Shown here one piece after another: positions 26,254-34,374 of a stretch of DNA of 64,000 bases (the stretch's first letter is position 1; every line of letters starts with the position of its first letter). Under the pieces are notes generated by a model. It was not told the DNA's origin and searched no databases. It was given only the letters and a program-made list of their open reading frames with translations. The position numbers and the translations under genes are program-made. The DNA lies in NCBI GenBank assembly GCA_045531905.1, contig JAZSEY010000013.1, positions 138,707 to 202,706 of the forward strand. The letters are read 5' to 3'. The DNA comes from RGIG6919 sp045531905. Its GTDB lineage: Bacteria > Bacillota > Clostridia > Lachnospirales > Lachnospiraceae.

Positions 26254-26757
26254 TTAATTTCCTGATAATTCCCTCTGAATTGCCGCAATCGTCTCCTCCA
26301 CGGACAAGTCTCCTTCATCTATGATGATGTCTGCGTAGTGTTCGTAGAGCGGTGTGCGTTCTTCATAAAGGTCTTGTAGGTTTTGCCCGTTGCGGAGAAC
26401 TACGCCACGACCGCGGATATCGCTCAATCTTTTTGCAAGTGGATGATAGGATAGTTTTAAGTAAATGACAGTACCAATTTCCTTCAAATGCTCCATGGCT
26501 TCTTTTCCATAGATGACGCTACCGCCAGTGGCGATGATGGAGCGCTCTGTCTGGATAGCGGCGTTGATGCGATTTTCGATGGCGATGAAACCGTCGATGC
26601 CTTCCTGCATAATAATGTCTTTTAATAATCTTCCTTCTTCCCTTTGGATAATCAAATCGGAATCAATAAATTCATATCCTAATATTTTTGCTAATATAAC
26701 GCCGATGGTGCTTTTTCCTACACCTGGCATACCGATTAGTACAATGTTATTTTTCAT
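26254..26757 (-). CDS. aroK: Shikimate kinase
   Basis: A 167-residue P-loop kinase that phosphorylates shikimate at the 3-OH in aromatic amino acid synthesis. Walker A is GMPGVGKST (residue about 8), then FIDSD (substrate Asp), ATGGSVIY and the LID region with RGRGVVLR, ending in RTPLYEHYADIII. The ATG at 26757, 8 bases after GAGG, is preferred; an in-frame ATG at 26784 would add 9 residues. It stands alone, without other aro genes nearby. It is unlikely to serve the cyclase at 15209-16276, which is 10 kb away in another unit. Confidence 0.9.
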   Translation of the reverse strand: MKNNIVLIGMPGVGKSTIGVILAKILGYEFIDSDLIIQREEGRLLKDIIMQEGIDGFIAIENRINAAIQTERSIIATGGSVIYGKEAMEHLKEIGTVIYLKLSYHPLAKRLSDIRGRGVVLRNGQNLQDLYEERTPLYEHYADIIIDEGDLSVEETIAAIQRELSGN

Positions 26758-26874
26758 GATGTCAACCTCAATTTCTGGATTCATTTTAAATGCTCACCAG
26801 AGAAAACTGTTTTTCTGTACAAATCCTCTTGCAAAGCCTTCCCATAATATCACATTTTTATAGAAAATGCCACA

Positions 26875-26902
26875 TTACACAAGATAGAAAATATGGTACA
26901 CT
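26875..26902 (+). promoter_or_regulatory. Possible promoter of the radical SAM gene
   Basis: TTACAC (26875-26880), 16 bases, TACACT (26897-26902), about 38 bases upstream of the chosen start. The match is moderate. Confidence 0.35.
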
Positions 26903-26939
26903 AAACCCGATAAACACTGCTTATGTGGGAGGATTCTTG

Positions 26940-28769
26940 ATGAAGATTTTGCTTGCGGCTATCAATGCAAAGTACATACATTCCAATCTGGCGATTTATG
27001 ATTTGAAAGCTTATGCGGATGCTAGGCTTTCCGATGAAAGCAAAATGGAACTGATTTTGGGTGAGTTTACTATTAACCAGTCCTTGGATCAGATTTTGTC
27101 AGGTATCTACGAATTGCAGGCTGATGTGGTGGCGTTTTCCTGTTATATCTGGAATATTGAGTTTGTATATCGGGTGTGTAGAGAACTTAAGAAAGTTTCT
27201 CCAAACACCATAATCTGGCTGGGCGGGCCGGAAGTAAGTTATGATGCAGAAGCGGTGTTGAAGCAGCATCATGAAGTTGACCTTGTGATTATGGGTGAAG
27301 GCGAGGAGCCATTTTACCAGTTGGTGAAGCATGCCACGGAGCAGGGCTTATATGCGCCAAAGGATACGATTTCTGGGATTGCATTTAGAAGAGCCACTGA
27401 GACAAATGCCGTGGTGGTAAGCAATCCACCAGAGGCTTGCATAGATTTAAATACATTGCCATTTGTATACGGAGAGGATGAAAATGCTACCGTCAATATT
27501 CGTGATTTTGAACATAAGATTATTTATTATGAGAGTAGCAGAGGTTGTCCATTTTCCTGTAGTTATTGCTTGTCTTCCATAGACCGGTCTATTCGTTTTC
27601 GTGATATGGAACTGGTGAAGCGGGAGTTGGCCTTCTTTTTAAAGCATCAGGTGAAGCAGGTTAAATTTATCGATAGAACCTTTAATTGCAATCCACAAAG
27701 GGCATTGGAAATTTGGCGATATATTCACGAGATGGATAATGGCGTTACGAATTTTCATTTTGAGATTTCAGCGGATTTGCTGGATGATGTGGCATTAGAG
27801 GTACTTGCCAACATGCGGCCGGGACTTTGTCAGTTAGAAATCGGTATGCAGACTACGAATCCGGATACGATTCGGGAGATTCGCCGAACCATGAATTTGG
27901 AAAAATTAAAACAGAATATGTTAGCAATACATGAAGCAGGCAATATTCATCAGCATTTAGATTTGATTGCGGGACTACCTTATGAGGATTATGAAAGTTT
28001 TGCCAAGTCCTTTGATGATGCCTTTGTTATGAAACCTGAGCAGTTACAGTTAGGGTTTTTGAAGGTGTTAAAGGGTTCCTATATACATGAGAATCAATAT
28101 GCTTATGACTTGCGATATTTGACCGAGGCGCCTTATGAGGTATTATCTACCAGATGGCTTTCCTATGAGGATATGTTAAGATTAAAACAGGTTGAGGAAA
28201 TGGTAGAGGTGTATTACAATAGCGGTCAATTTAAATATACACTGGCGTATTTATTATTGCAGCCAGAAATGACGCCATTTCGTCTCTTTGAAATGTTGGG
28301 TACATACTATAAAGACATGCAATATCTGGAGTTGCAGCATAAGCGGATTGCACGGTATGAAATTTTGTTGGCATTTGCAAAACAGGCATTTGGTACTTGC
28401 GAGACATTTTGCTTAGAACTGTTTCAGGAATTACTCACGATGGATTGTTATCTTCGGGACAATGCCAAGGCGAGACCTTCATGGTGTTCGGAAAAATCGG
28501 TGTTAAAGGGTTTGCAAAGGGAGTTCTTTGAGGTCGGTGGCGATGTATTGTTGGAAAAATCAGTTCCGAGTTACAAAGGAAAATTGGATATCAATATGAT
28601 GCATTTGGAAGCCTTTTATTATGTGACGGAAACTGTGCTTGAAAAACTGTTGGCAGGAGAGAATTTGCAAAATGATGAGAAACGATTAGAACGACCTTGT
28701 TATGTGCTGTTCGACTATCGTGAAAAAAGCCCCATGTTTCATGAGGCTAAGGCACACTTCTTCTTGTAA
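26940..28769 (+). CDS. B12-binding radical SAM protein, DUF4080 family
   Basis: A 609-residue protein. Residues about 1-140 are a cobalamin-binding-like domain (LLAAINAKYIHSNLA, then IWLGGPEVS and VIMGEGEEPF). The radical SAM core starts at YYESSRGCPFSCSYC (CxxxCxxC cluster, about residue 195-206), and the last 200 residues form a DUF4080 domain. The family is widespread in clostridia with no known reaction. GGGAGG lies 7 bases before the ATG at 26940, so the earlier in-frame ATG at 26790 is rejected. It appears to be a single-gene unit. Confidence 0.85.
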   Translation: MKILLAAINAKYIHSNLAIYDLKAYADARLSDESKMELILGEFTINQSLDQILSGIYELQADVVAFSCYIWNIEFVYRVCRELKKVSPNTIIWLGGPEVSYDAEAVLKQHHEVDLVIMGEGEEPFYQLVKHATEQGLYAPKDTISGIAFRRATETNAVVVSNPPEACIDLNTLPFVYGEDENATVNIRDFEHKIIYYESSRGCPFSCSYCLSSIDRSIRFRDMELVKRELAFFLKHQVKQVKFIDRTFNCNPQRALEIWRYIHEMDNGVTNFHFEISADLLDDVALEVLANMRPGLCQLEIGMQTTNPDTIREIRRTMNLEKLKQNMLAIHEAGNIHQHLDLIAGLPYEDYESFAKSFDDAFVMKPEQLQLGFLKVLKGSYIHENQYAYDLRYLTEAPYEVLSTRWLSYEDMLRLKQVEEMVEVYYNSGQFKYTLAYLLLQPEMTPFRLFEMLGTYYKDMQYLELQHKRIARYEILLAFAKQAFGTCETFCLELFQELLTMDCYLRDNAKARPSWCSEKSVLKGLQREFFEVGGDVLLEKSVPSYKGKLDINMMHLEAFYYVTETVLEKLLAGENLQNDEKRLERPCYVLFDYREKSPMFHEAKAHFFL

Positions 28770-28802
28770 TCATTGAAAAGATTTGATATTATAAGGGGTA
28801 GT

Positions 28803-29402
28803 CTAAAAATAGGTTTCAATATTTGCAAGGATACTATCCTTGGAGAGAGAACGAAGATTATTTGCTTGTTCCCGAAGTTTCATAAGCAGTTGCTGATCAT
28901 TTGCATAGATGGTAGCAAGCAAGTGGTATGTGTTACGAATATCAGAACCGATATCAACACTATACTGTAAAACTATAGTAGCTTCAGGTATCATATCTTC
29001 GTTATATAGACACTGGCCCCATTGTTGTAGGGCGCGAACCAGTCGGGTAAAATTATCATCGCACTGTGTTAGTTTATCCAGATTAGCAGGACCGTATTCC
29101 AGTTTTAATTCGGTGTTGCTGATACCGGTTAGGTTTAAGATATCACGGGAACAGAGGTCTCTGATGTTTTTTTCGGCTGATATTGCGTCTGGATGTTTGC
29201 ATATATCGAAAGGCAATTGTTCTATTGGAATTCTAATATAGTCAAGGTTTGAGATATCCTGCTTGCGAGTATTGTTTGCTCTGGATTCTCGTTCTAATAT
29301 AGATTCCCTTGATGTATTAGGTGCTGATCTGTCTTTGTTAACGTTATGTCGCAATACCAGGAACAAGATGGTAATGATGAGAGCAGGTAAAAATGGTTTC
29401 AT
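28803..29402 (-). CDS. Membrane-anchored helical-repeat protein, unknown function
   Basis: 199 residues: one N-terminal membrane segment (FLPALIITILFLVL), a basic/polar linker, then a soluble domain with LNLTGISNTELKLEYG and a TPR-like C-terminus (NEDMIPEATIVLQYSVDIG, NTYHLLATIYAND). Similar proteins are, to my knowledge, common next to small genes in Lachnospiraceae but have no function. The ATG at 29402 is chosen because it starts the membrane segment and AAAGGA is upstream; the longer in-frame ATG at 29459 would overlap the small divergent gene. Confidence 0.65.
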   Translation of the reverse strand: MKPFLPALIITILFLVLRHNVNKDRSAPNTSRESILERESRANNTRKQDISNLDYIRIPIEQLPFDICKHPDAISAEKNIRDLCSRDILNLTGISNTELKLEYGPANLDKLTQCDDNFTRLVRALQQWGQCLYNEDMIPEATIVLQYSVDIGSDIRNTYHLLATIYANDQQLLMKLREQANNLRSLSKDSILANIETYF

Positions 29403-29438
29403 TAATATAAATATCCTTTCTGAAAAGAGGTGTAAAAT

Positions 29439-29546
29439 ATGTTTAATTTCAGTAATCAAAAAAGAAACAAATTAATGGCTAGAATTATTGCCGGGGTTGT
29501 AGCATTTGCTATGGTAGTTAGTATGATAGTAACATCAGTTATGTAA
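29439..29546 (+). CDS. Small single-pass membrane protein (35 aa)
   Basis: A 35-codon frame with an AGAGG 8 bases before the ATG. The peptide begins MFNFSNQKRNK, a basic head, followed by a hydrophobic stretch (IIAGVVAFAMVVSMIV) and ends TSVM. Charge pattern and site quality make it a credible small membrane protein. It lies 23 bases before the VanW-type gene and is probably co-transcribed with it. Function unknown. Confidence 0.65.
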   Translation: MFNFSNQKRNKLMARIIAGVVAFAMVVSMIVTSVM

Positions 29547-29569
29547 AAATGTCAACGGAGGCTAAGAGT

Positions 29570-31105
29570 ATGAAAAAGACAGCTTTATTGCTGCTTTCTG
29601 TGTTTGCGTTGTGTTTAGGTGGCGTGTTTGGCACCGTACATTTGCATGCGCAGGAGGATAATAAAATATATGAAGGCGTGTATATTGATGAGGTCAATGT
29701 AGGCGGTATGACAAGAGCAGAGGCAGAGGAAGCGCTGACGTCTTATGTAGAGAAATTACAAAAGGCTGAGATTGTTTTCACATGGGAATCCAGAAAGTTT
29801 ACTTTGTCAGCGGAAGAAGTTGGTTTGAAACTGGCTGATAGTGAGGCAATTTTAGATGAAGCATTTGCTTATGGATATACTGGTAATCTGCTTCGACGTT
29901 ATAAAGAGATTCAGACCTTGAAGACAGAAAAGGCAGTCTTAAATGTGGATAAGACTGTCGACCAGGCGAAGTTTTTGCGTGCCTTTGAGGATTTGACAGA
30001 GGATGTCAATACAGAGGCTGCTGACGCAACACTTGCCAGAAAAGATGGCAAATTTGTCATTACTCCTGAGGTTAACGGTCAGAAGGTTGACAGCAACGTG
30101 ACAATGGAGAACTTGCTAGCTAAACTCAATGCTGAATGGAATGGAGATGACATTACAGTTGACATGGAAGTGGCTGTTGCTGAGCCGAAATATACTGCAA
30201 AGGATTTTGAGAAGATTACAGATGTGTTAGGCGAGTATTCTTCTAAATATACAGGAACCCGCGACCGTGAAAAGAACTTGATTAACGGTTGTAGTAAGAT
30301 TGACGGTACTGTGTTGTTCCCAGGCGAGACATTTTCGGTGTACGAGGCGTGCTCACCATTTAACAGAGCAAATGGTTACCATGCTGCTAATCAGTATAGT
30401 GCCGGTGAGGTTGTCAGCGGTGTTGGTGGCGGTATCTGTCAGGTGTCTACTACATTGTACAATGCGGTGCTTCGTGCGGAATTAGAGATTGTGCAGAGAA
30501 ATCCACATTCTATGGTAGTTACTTACGTGCCACGTTCTGCAGACGCGGCGATTGCTGGTACATATAAAGATTTTAAGTTTAAGAATGATTCTGACACGCC
30601 TATCTATATTGAATGTGGTGTCAGTGGTGGTCGTGTGAATTTCACAATTTATGGTGAGGAGACAAGACCTGCAAATAGAACGATTGAGTTTGTATCCAAG
30701 ACTTTAAGCACAACAAAGCCGGGTAAGGATATTGAGACAGTAGATGAGACAAAGCCAGTAGGTTATAGAAAGGTTGAACAGTCTGCTCATATCGGTTATA
30801 CAGCACAGCTTTGGAAGAATATTTATATCGATGGTAAACTTGTTGAGTCCGTGCAGATTAATTCCAGCAAGTATATGGCATCTCCAGCCAGAGTTACAGT
30901 TGGCCCTGAGGAAGATGACGACAAGAAGGACAAGGATAAGGACAAAGACAAGGACAAAGATAAAGACAAGGATAAAGACAAAGATAAGGATAAAGATAAA
31001 GACAAGGATACCGAGGAAGAAGATACTGAAGAAGAAGCTACAGAGGAAACACCGGATGAGGATGCAGCACCTCCGGATGAAGAGGACGAATCTGTGGAGG
31101 AATAG
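29570..31105 (+). CDS. VanW-family exported protein with Lys-Asp repeat tail
   Basis: 511 residues. A signal peptide (KKTALLLLSVFALCLGGVFG) is followed by a peptidoglycan-binding-like repeat region (EGVYIDEVNVGGMTRAEAEEAL, PG_binding_4 type) and a VanW domain around residues 230-370 (SGVGGGICQVSTTLYNAVLRAE, NPHSMVVTYVPRSADAAI). The C-terminus is a run of about 15 KD/DKDK units, then an acidic tail. VanW proteins occur in glycopeptide-resistance clusters and on cell surfaces, with unknown activity. GGAGG lies 8 bases before the ATG at 29570. No van ligase or dehydrogenase genes are near. Confidence 0.85.
   Translation: MKKTALLLLSVFALCLGGVFGTVHLHAQEDNKIYEGVYIDEVNVGGMTRAEAEEALTSYVEKLQKAEIVFTWESRKFTLSAEEVGLKLADSEAILDEAFAYGYTGNLLRRYKEIQTLKTEKAVLNVDKTVDQAKFLRAFEDLTEDVNTEAADATLARKDGKFVITPEVNGQKVDSNVTMENLLAKLNAEWNGDDITVDMEVAVAEPKYTAKDFEKITDVLGEYSSKYTGTRDREKNLINGCSKIDGTVLFPGETFSVYEACSPFNRANGYHAANQYSAGEVVSGVGGGICQVSTTLYNAVLRAELEIVQRNPHSMVVTYVPRSADAAIAGTYKDFKFKNDSDTPIYIECGVSGGRVNFTIYGEETRPANRTIEFVSKTLSTTKPGKDIETVDETKPVGYRKVEQSAHIGYTAQLWKNIYIDGKLVESVQINSSKYMASPARVTVGPEEDDDKKDKDKDKDKDKDKDKDKDKDKDKDKDKDTEEEDTEEEATEETPDEDAAPPDEEDESVEE
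30920..31010 (+). repeat. Tandem Lys-Asp codon repeat
   Basis: About 90 bases of alternating AAG/AAA and GAC/GAT codons in the 3' end of the VanW-type gene, giving a KD-dipeptide run. The mix of synonymous codons suggests either age or selection against slippage. Copy number probably varies between strains. Confidence 0.85.
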
Positions 31106-31110
31106 ACCGC

Positions 31111-32163
31111 ATGAAACTTGGAAAATTCGGAGAACCACAATTGAAGCGTTCTATACTGAAAGGTATGCAGGACAACAATGATGTTGTGCTGTCAAAGGCG
31201 CAGGTAGGTGTGGACGCAGTGGTGTTACATGCAATAGATGGACAGATGGTTACCACAACGACAACTGTTTCTATGCCGATTCAACGTCCGGCTTATTTGG
31301 CTGTTGTAAAGGCAATGAACAACCTATATGTAGCAGGTGCAACTCCAAGGGGGATTATGCTGGCAATCACTGTACCGGAGCATTTTAACGAAAGTAAAGT
31401 GCGAGCCTTGGTGGATGAAGCAAAGGGTACCCTGACAAGATGGGAAAATGTTTCCTTATTAGGGGGGCATACGGAGTTAAGTACCCATGTAAGTTGTCCT
31501 ATTATCAGTGTCACTGCACTGGGGGTCACTGACTGTGGATTTTCCCAAAAAGCATTGTCTGAGATTGTTCCGGATATGGATATTATCATGACCAAGTGGA
31601 CCGGAATGGAAGCCACCTATTTGTTGGCGGAGAATCGTTACGAAGAACTTTGTGAAAGATTCTCAAAGTCATATGTGGATTTTGCCCTTAGCTTTGGAGA
31701 CTACATTTCTGTGTCAAAAGAAGCAGAGGTTTTAAAGAAGCAGGGCATACATGCCATGCATGATATTTCTACTGGCGGTGTGTTTGCAGGAATCTGGGAA
31801 TTATTAGAACCTTCGGGACTTGGCTGTCGGGTGGATTTAAAACAGATTCCGATAAAGCAGGAGACCATTGAACTGGCAGAGTATTTCAATGAGAATCCAT
31901 ATATGCTTACTGGTGCTGGTAGTTTGCTGGCGGTGGTTGCAGATGGGCAAGCAATTGTAGAGCAATTGGCTGAACATGATATATTTGCAGCAGTGATTGG
32001 TAAAACCACTAAGGCTAAGAGGCGAGCTGTCTGCATAGAAATAGAAGAAGAGGGAGAATGGATTGACACTGCAAAGACCAGAAGAAGAAAGGCAGTGGAA
32101 GAACGATATTTAATTCCTCCCCAAAGTGATGCGATATATACACTGTTAAGTGATATAAAATAA
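31111..32163 (+). CDS. HypE/AIR synthase-like protein
   Basis: A 350-residue member of the PurM/HypE family. Features are DAVVLHAIDGQMVTTTTT near residue 35, NLYVAGATPRGIML, a LLGGHTELST metal/phosphate segment and MHDISTGGVFAGIWELL. True HypE makes the thiocyanate carried to hydrogenase; its C-terminal Cys is not seen here and the last residues are RKAVEERYLIPP with no PRIC-type end, and no hyp or hydrogenase genes are in the window. It starts 5 bases after the VanW-type gene. The actual reaction is unknown. Confidence 0.75.
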   Translation: MKLGKFGEPQLKRSILKGMQDNNDVVLSKAQVGVDAVVLHAIDGQMVTTTTTVSMPIQRPAYLAVVKAMNNLYVAGATPRGIMLAITVPEHFNESKVRALVDEAKGTLTRWENVSLLGGHTELSTHVSCPIISVTALGVTDCGFSQKALSEIVPDMDIIMTKWTGMEATYLLAENRYEELCERFSKSYVDFALSFGDYISVSKEAEVLKKQGIHAMHDISTGGVFAGIWELLEPSGLGCRVDLKQIPIKQETIELAEYFNENPYMLTGAGSLLAVVADGQAIVEQLAEHDIFAAVIGKTTKAKRRAVCIEIEEEGEWIDTAKTRRRKAVEERYLIPPQSDAIYTLLSDIK

Positions 32164-32180
32164 GAAAAGAGGTATGTTGT

Positions 32181-32663
32181 ATGAGAACAAAAATTCTGAA
32201 TCTGTTAGACAAGAATAGCAAACTTGAGGTTCCTGATATCGCCGCCATGTTAGGCGAGAGTGAGGCAGCAGTCGCCGCGGAAATTAAGGCCATGGAGACT
32301 GAACAGATTATTTGTGGATATCATACAATGATTGATTGGGATAAAACAAAGGACGAAAGAGTAACTGCACTGATCGAGTTGAAGGTGACACCACAAAGAG
32401 GTGAAGGCTTTGATAAGATTGCAGAGCGTATTTACAATTACGAAGAGGTATCAACCCTTTATTTAATGTCTGGTGCTTATGACATTTGTGTAATCATCGA
32501 AGGAAAGACCATGAAAGAGGTTGCATTGTTTGTTTCCAGCAGATTGGCACAGATGGATGAAGTGGTAAGCACAGCAACACATTTTGTATTAAAGAAGTAT
32601 AAAGAACATGGTACAAAATATGTGACAGCGAAAAAAGATGAAAGGTTGGTAATCGTTCCATGA
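32181..32663 (+). CDS. Lrp/AsnC-family transcriptional regulator
   Basis: 160 residues: N-terminal winged helix-turn-helix (ILNLLDKNSKLEVPDIAAML, with SEAAVAAEIKAME as recognition helix) and a C-terminal RAM ligand domain (VTALIELKVTP to VVSTATHFVLKKYKEHG). The stop overlaps the start of the aminotransferase gene (ATGA), so it probably regulates or senses amino acids for that enzyme. The site is AAGAGG upstream. Confidence 0.85.
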   Translation: MRTKILNLLDKNSKLEVPDIAAMLGESEAAVAAEIKAMETEQIICGYHTMIDWDKTKDERVTALIELKVTPQRGEGFDKIAERIYNYEEVSTLYLMSGAYDICVIIEGKTMKEVALFVSSRLAQMDEVVSTATHFVLKKYKEHGTKYVTAKKDERLVIVP

Positions 32664-33829
32664 GAAATCCCTTAGCAGATAAAGTTGTACAGATGAAGCC
32701 TTCGGGCATTCGTAAGTTTTTTGATATTGTAAGTGAGATGCCGGATGCCATTTCTCTTGGTGTTGGCGAACCAGATTTTGATACGCCATGGCATATTCGT
32801 GAAGAGGGTATTTATTCCTTGGAAAAAGGAAAGACCTTCTATACCTCGAATGCAGGATTGATGGAGCTGCGTGAGGAAATCTGCAGATTCAATGCAGAAA
32901 AATATGATATTCACTATGAACCAAAGACAGAGACATTAATTACTGTTGGTGGTAGTGAGGGTATTGATGTGGCACTGCGTGCTATGTTAAATCCTGGTGA
33001 CGAAGTTATTATTCCGGAACCATGCTACGTATCCTATGTTCCTTGTGTGGAGTTAGCCGGTGGTGTACCTGTTACCATTTCCTTAAAGAATGAAAATCAG
33101 TTCCGTTTGACAAAACAGGAATTAGAGGATGCTATTACAGATAAGACAAAGGTGGTTATTCTTTCTTTCCCAAACAATCCTACCGGTGCCATTATGGAGC
33201 GTGAGGATTTAGAGGCCATTGCAGAGGTTATTAAGGCACATGATTTGTTTGTCATTTCCGATGAGATTTATTCAGAGCTTACATATACTTCCGGTCATGT
33301 CAGCATTGCTTCTTTGCCAGACATGAAGGAACGTACTATTGTTGTAAATGGTTTTTCAAAGGCATATTCCATGACAGGTTGGAGACTTGGTTATGCGTTG
33401 GCTCCAAAGATGATTTGTGAGCAGATGACAAAGATTCATCAGTTTGCTATTATGTGTGCACCGACTACTAGTCAGTATGCAGCGATTTCAGCCCTGAAAA
33501 ATGGCGATAAAGATGTGGCTATGATGAGAGAATCTTATGACCAGAGAAGAAGATTTTTGATGAAGAAATTTGACGAGATGGGATTAAGCTACTTTGAACC
33601 ACTTGGTGCATTTTACATTTTCCCTTGTATCGCAGAGTTGGGTATTAGTAGTGATGAGTTTGCCACCATGTTACTGAAGGAAGAGGAGCTTGCTGTTGTG
33701 CCGGGTACAGCCTTTGGTGATTGTGGTGAAGGTTTTCTTCGTATTTCCTATGCATATTCTATCGAGGAATTGAAAGAGGCTATGACAAGACTTGCTCGTT
33801 TTGTTGAGAAACTTCGTAGTCAAAAATAG
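32660..33829 (+). CDS. Class I/II PLP-dependent aminotransferase
   Basis: A 389-residue fold-type I aminotransferase of the PatA/AspB group. Motifs are SLGVGEPDFDTPWHI at residue about 32, FPNNPTGAIMERED, VISDEIYSELTY (PLP Asp and Tyr), the Schiff-base lysine in NGFSKAYSMTGWRLGY (about residue 235) and FLRISYAYS (substrate Arg). It transfers an amino group between an amino acid and 2-oxo acid. It is co-translated with the Lrp regulator and followed 15 bases later by trmL. Confidence 0.9.
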   Translation: MRNPLADKVVQMKPSGIRKFFDIVSEMPDAISLGVGEPDFDTPWHIREEGIYSLEKGKTFYTSNAGLMELREEICRFNAEKYDIHYEPKTETLITVGGSEGIDVALRAMLNPGDEVIIPEPCYVSYVPCVELAGGVPVTISLKNENQFRLTKQELEDAITDKTKVVILSFPNNPTGAIMEREDLEAIAEVIKAHDLFVISDEIYSELTYTSGHVSIASLPDMKERTIVVNGFSKAYSMTGWRLGYALAPKMICEQMTKIHQFAIMCAPTTSQYAAISALKNGDKDVAMMRESYDQRRRFLMKKFDEMGLSYFEPLGAFYIFPCIAELGISSDEFATMLLKEEELAVVPGTAFGDCGEGFLRISYAYSIEELKEAMTRLARFVEKLRSQK

Positions 33830-33844
33830 TTTTGAGGATTAGTT

Positions 33845-34336
33845 ATGATTAACATTGTTTTACATGAGCCGGAGATACCGGCAAATACAGGCAATATTGG
33901 ACGTACCTGTGTTGCTACCGGTGCCAGATTGCATTTGATTGAACCATTAGGGTTTAGTTTAAGTGAAAAGGCACTGAAAAGAGCAGGAATGGATTACTGG
34001 AAGGATTTGGATGTTACGGTATATGCGGACTTTGAAGACTTTTTAGAAAAGAATCCAAATGCTAAAATCTATATGGCGACTACGAAGTCGAAGCAGACGT
34101 ATGTAGAGGCCCAGTATGAGGATGGTTGCTACATCATGTTTGGAAAGGAAAGTGCAGGCATTCCGGAAGAGATATTATTGGATTATAAGGAAACTGCTAT
34201 CCGTATTCCTATGCAGGAGCAGATTCGTTCCTTGAATCTATCGAACTCGGTTGCAATCGTACTCTATGAGGCGTTAAGACAATTGGATTTTCCAGGATTC
34301 GAATTAGAAGGACAGCTACATAGACATACATGGTAA
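33845..34336 (+). CDS. trmL: tRNA (cytidine/uridine-34-2'-O)-methyltransferase
   Basis: A 163-residue SPOUT methyltransferase that modifies the wobble base of tRNA-Leu. The knot motifs are HEPEIPANTGNIGRTCVATG at the N-terminus, FGKESAGIPEEIL in the middle and IRSLNLSNSVAIVLYEALRQ at the end, all canonical. The length is normal. It is the last gene of the rightward run from the small membrane protein and is followed by a shared terminator. Confidence 0.92.
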   Translation: MINIVLHEPEIPANTGNIGRTCVATGARLHLIEPLGFSLSEKALKRAGMDYWKDLDVTVYADFEDFLEKNPNAKIYMATTKSKQTYVEAQYEDGCYIMFGKESAGIPEEILLDYKETAIRIPMQEQIRSLNLSNSVAIVLYEALRQLDFPGFELEGQLHRHTW

Positions 34337-34340
34337 ATAA

Positions 34341-34374
34341 AAAGCACAGACCACTAAGATGTGGTTTGTGCTTT
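34341..34374. terminator. Bidirectional terminator
   Basis: 14-bp stem (34341-34354 with 34361-34374; one G-T or A-C mismatch by strand), 6-base loop, T-run at the right and A-run at the left. The stop codon and last residues (KKAQTTS) of the histidine kinase on the minus strand lie within it. Confidence 0.85.

Noticed and set aside
15209..26757. Shikimate pathway cluster formed by the cyclase and shikimate kinase
   Set aside because: The two genes are 10 kb apart on opposite strands in different units, with no other aro gene; the cyclase is tied to a sugar kinase instead.
30704..31181. Several overlapping frames opposite or beside the Lys-Asp repeat
   Set aside because: They arise from the low-complexity repeat in other frames, giving monotonous Ser/Leu or Lys/Thr/Arg peptides; the VanW frame is the real one.
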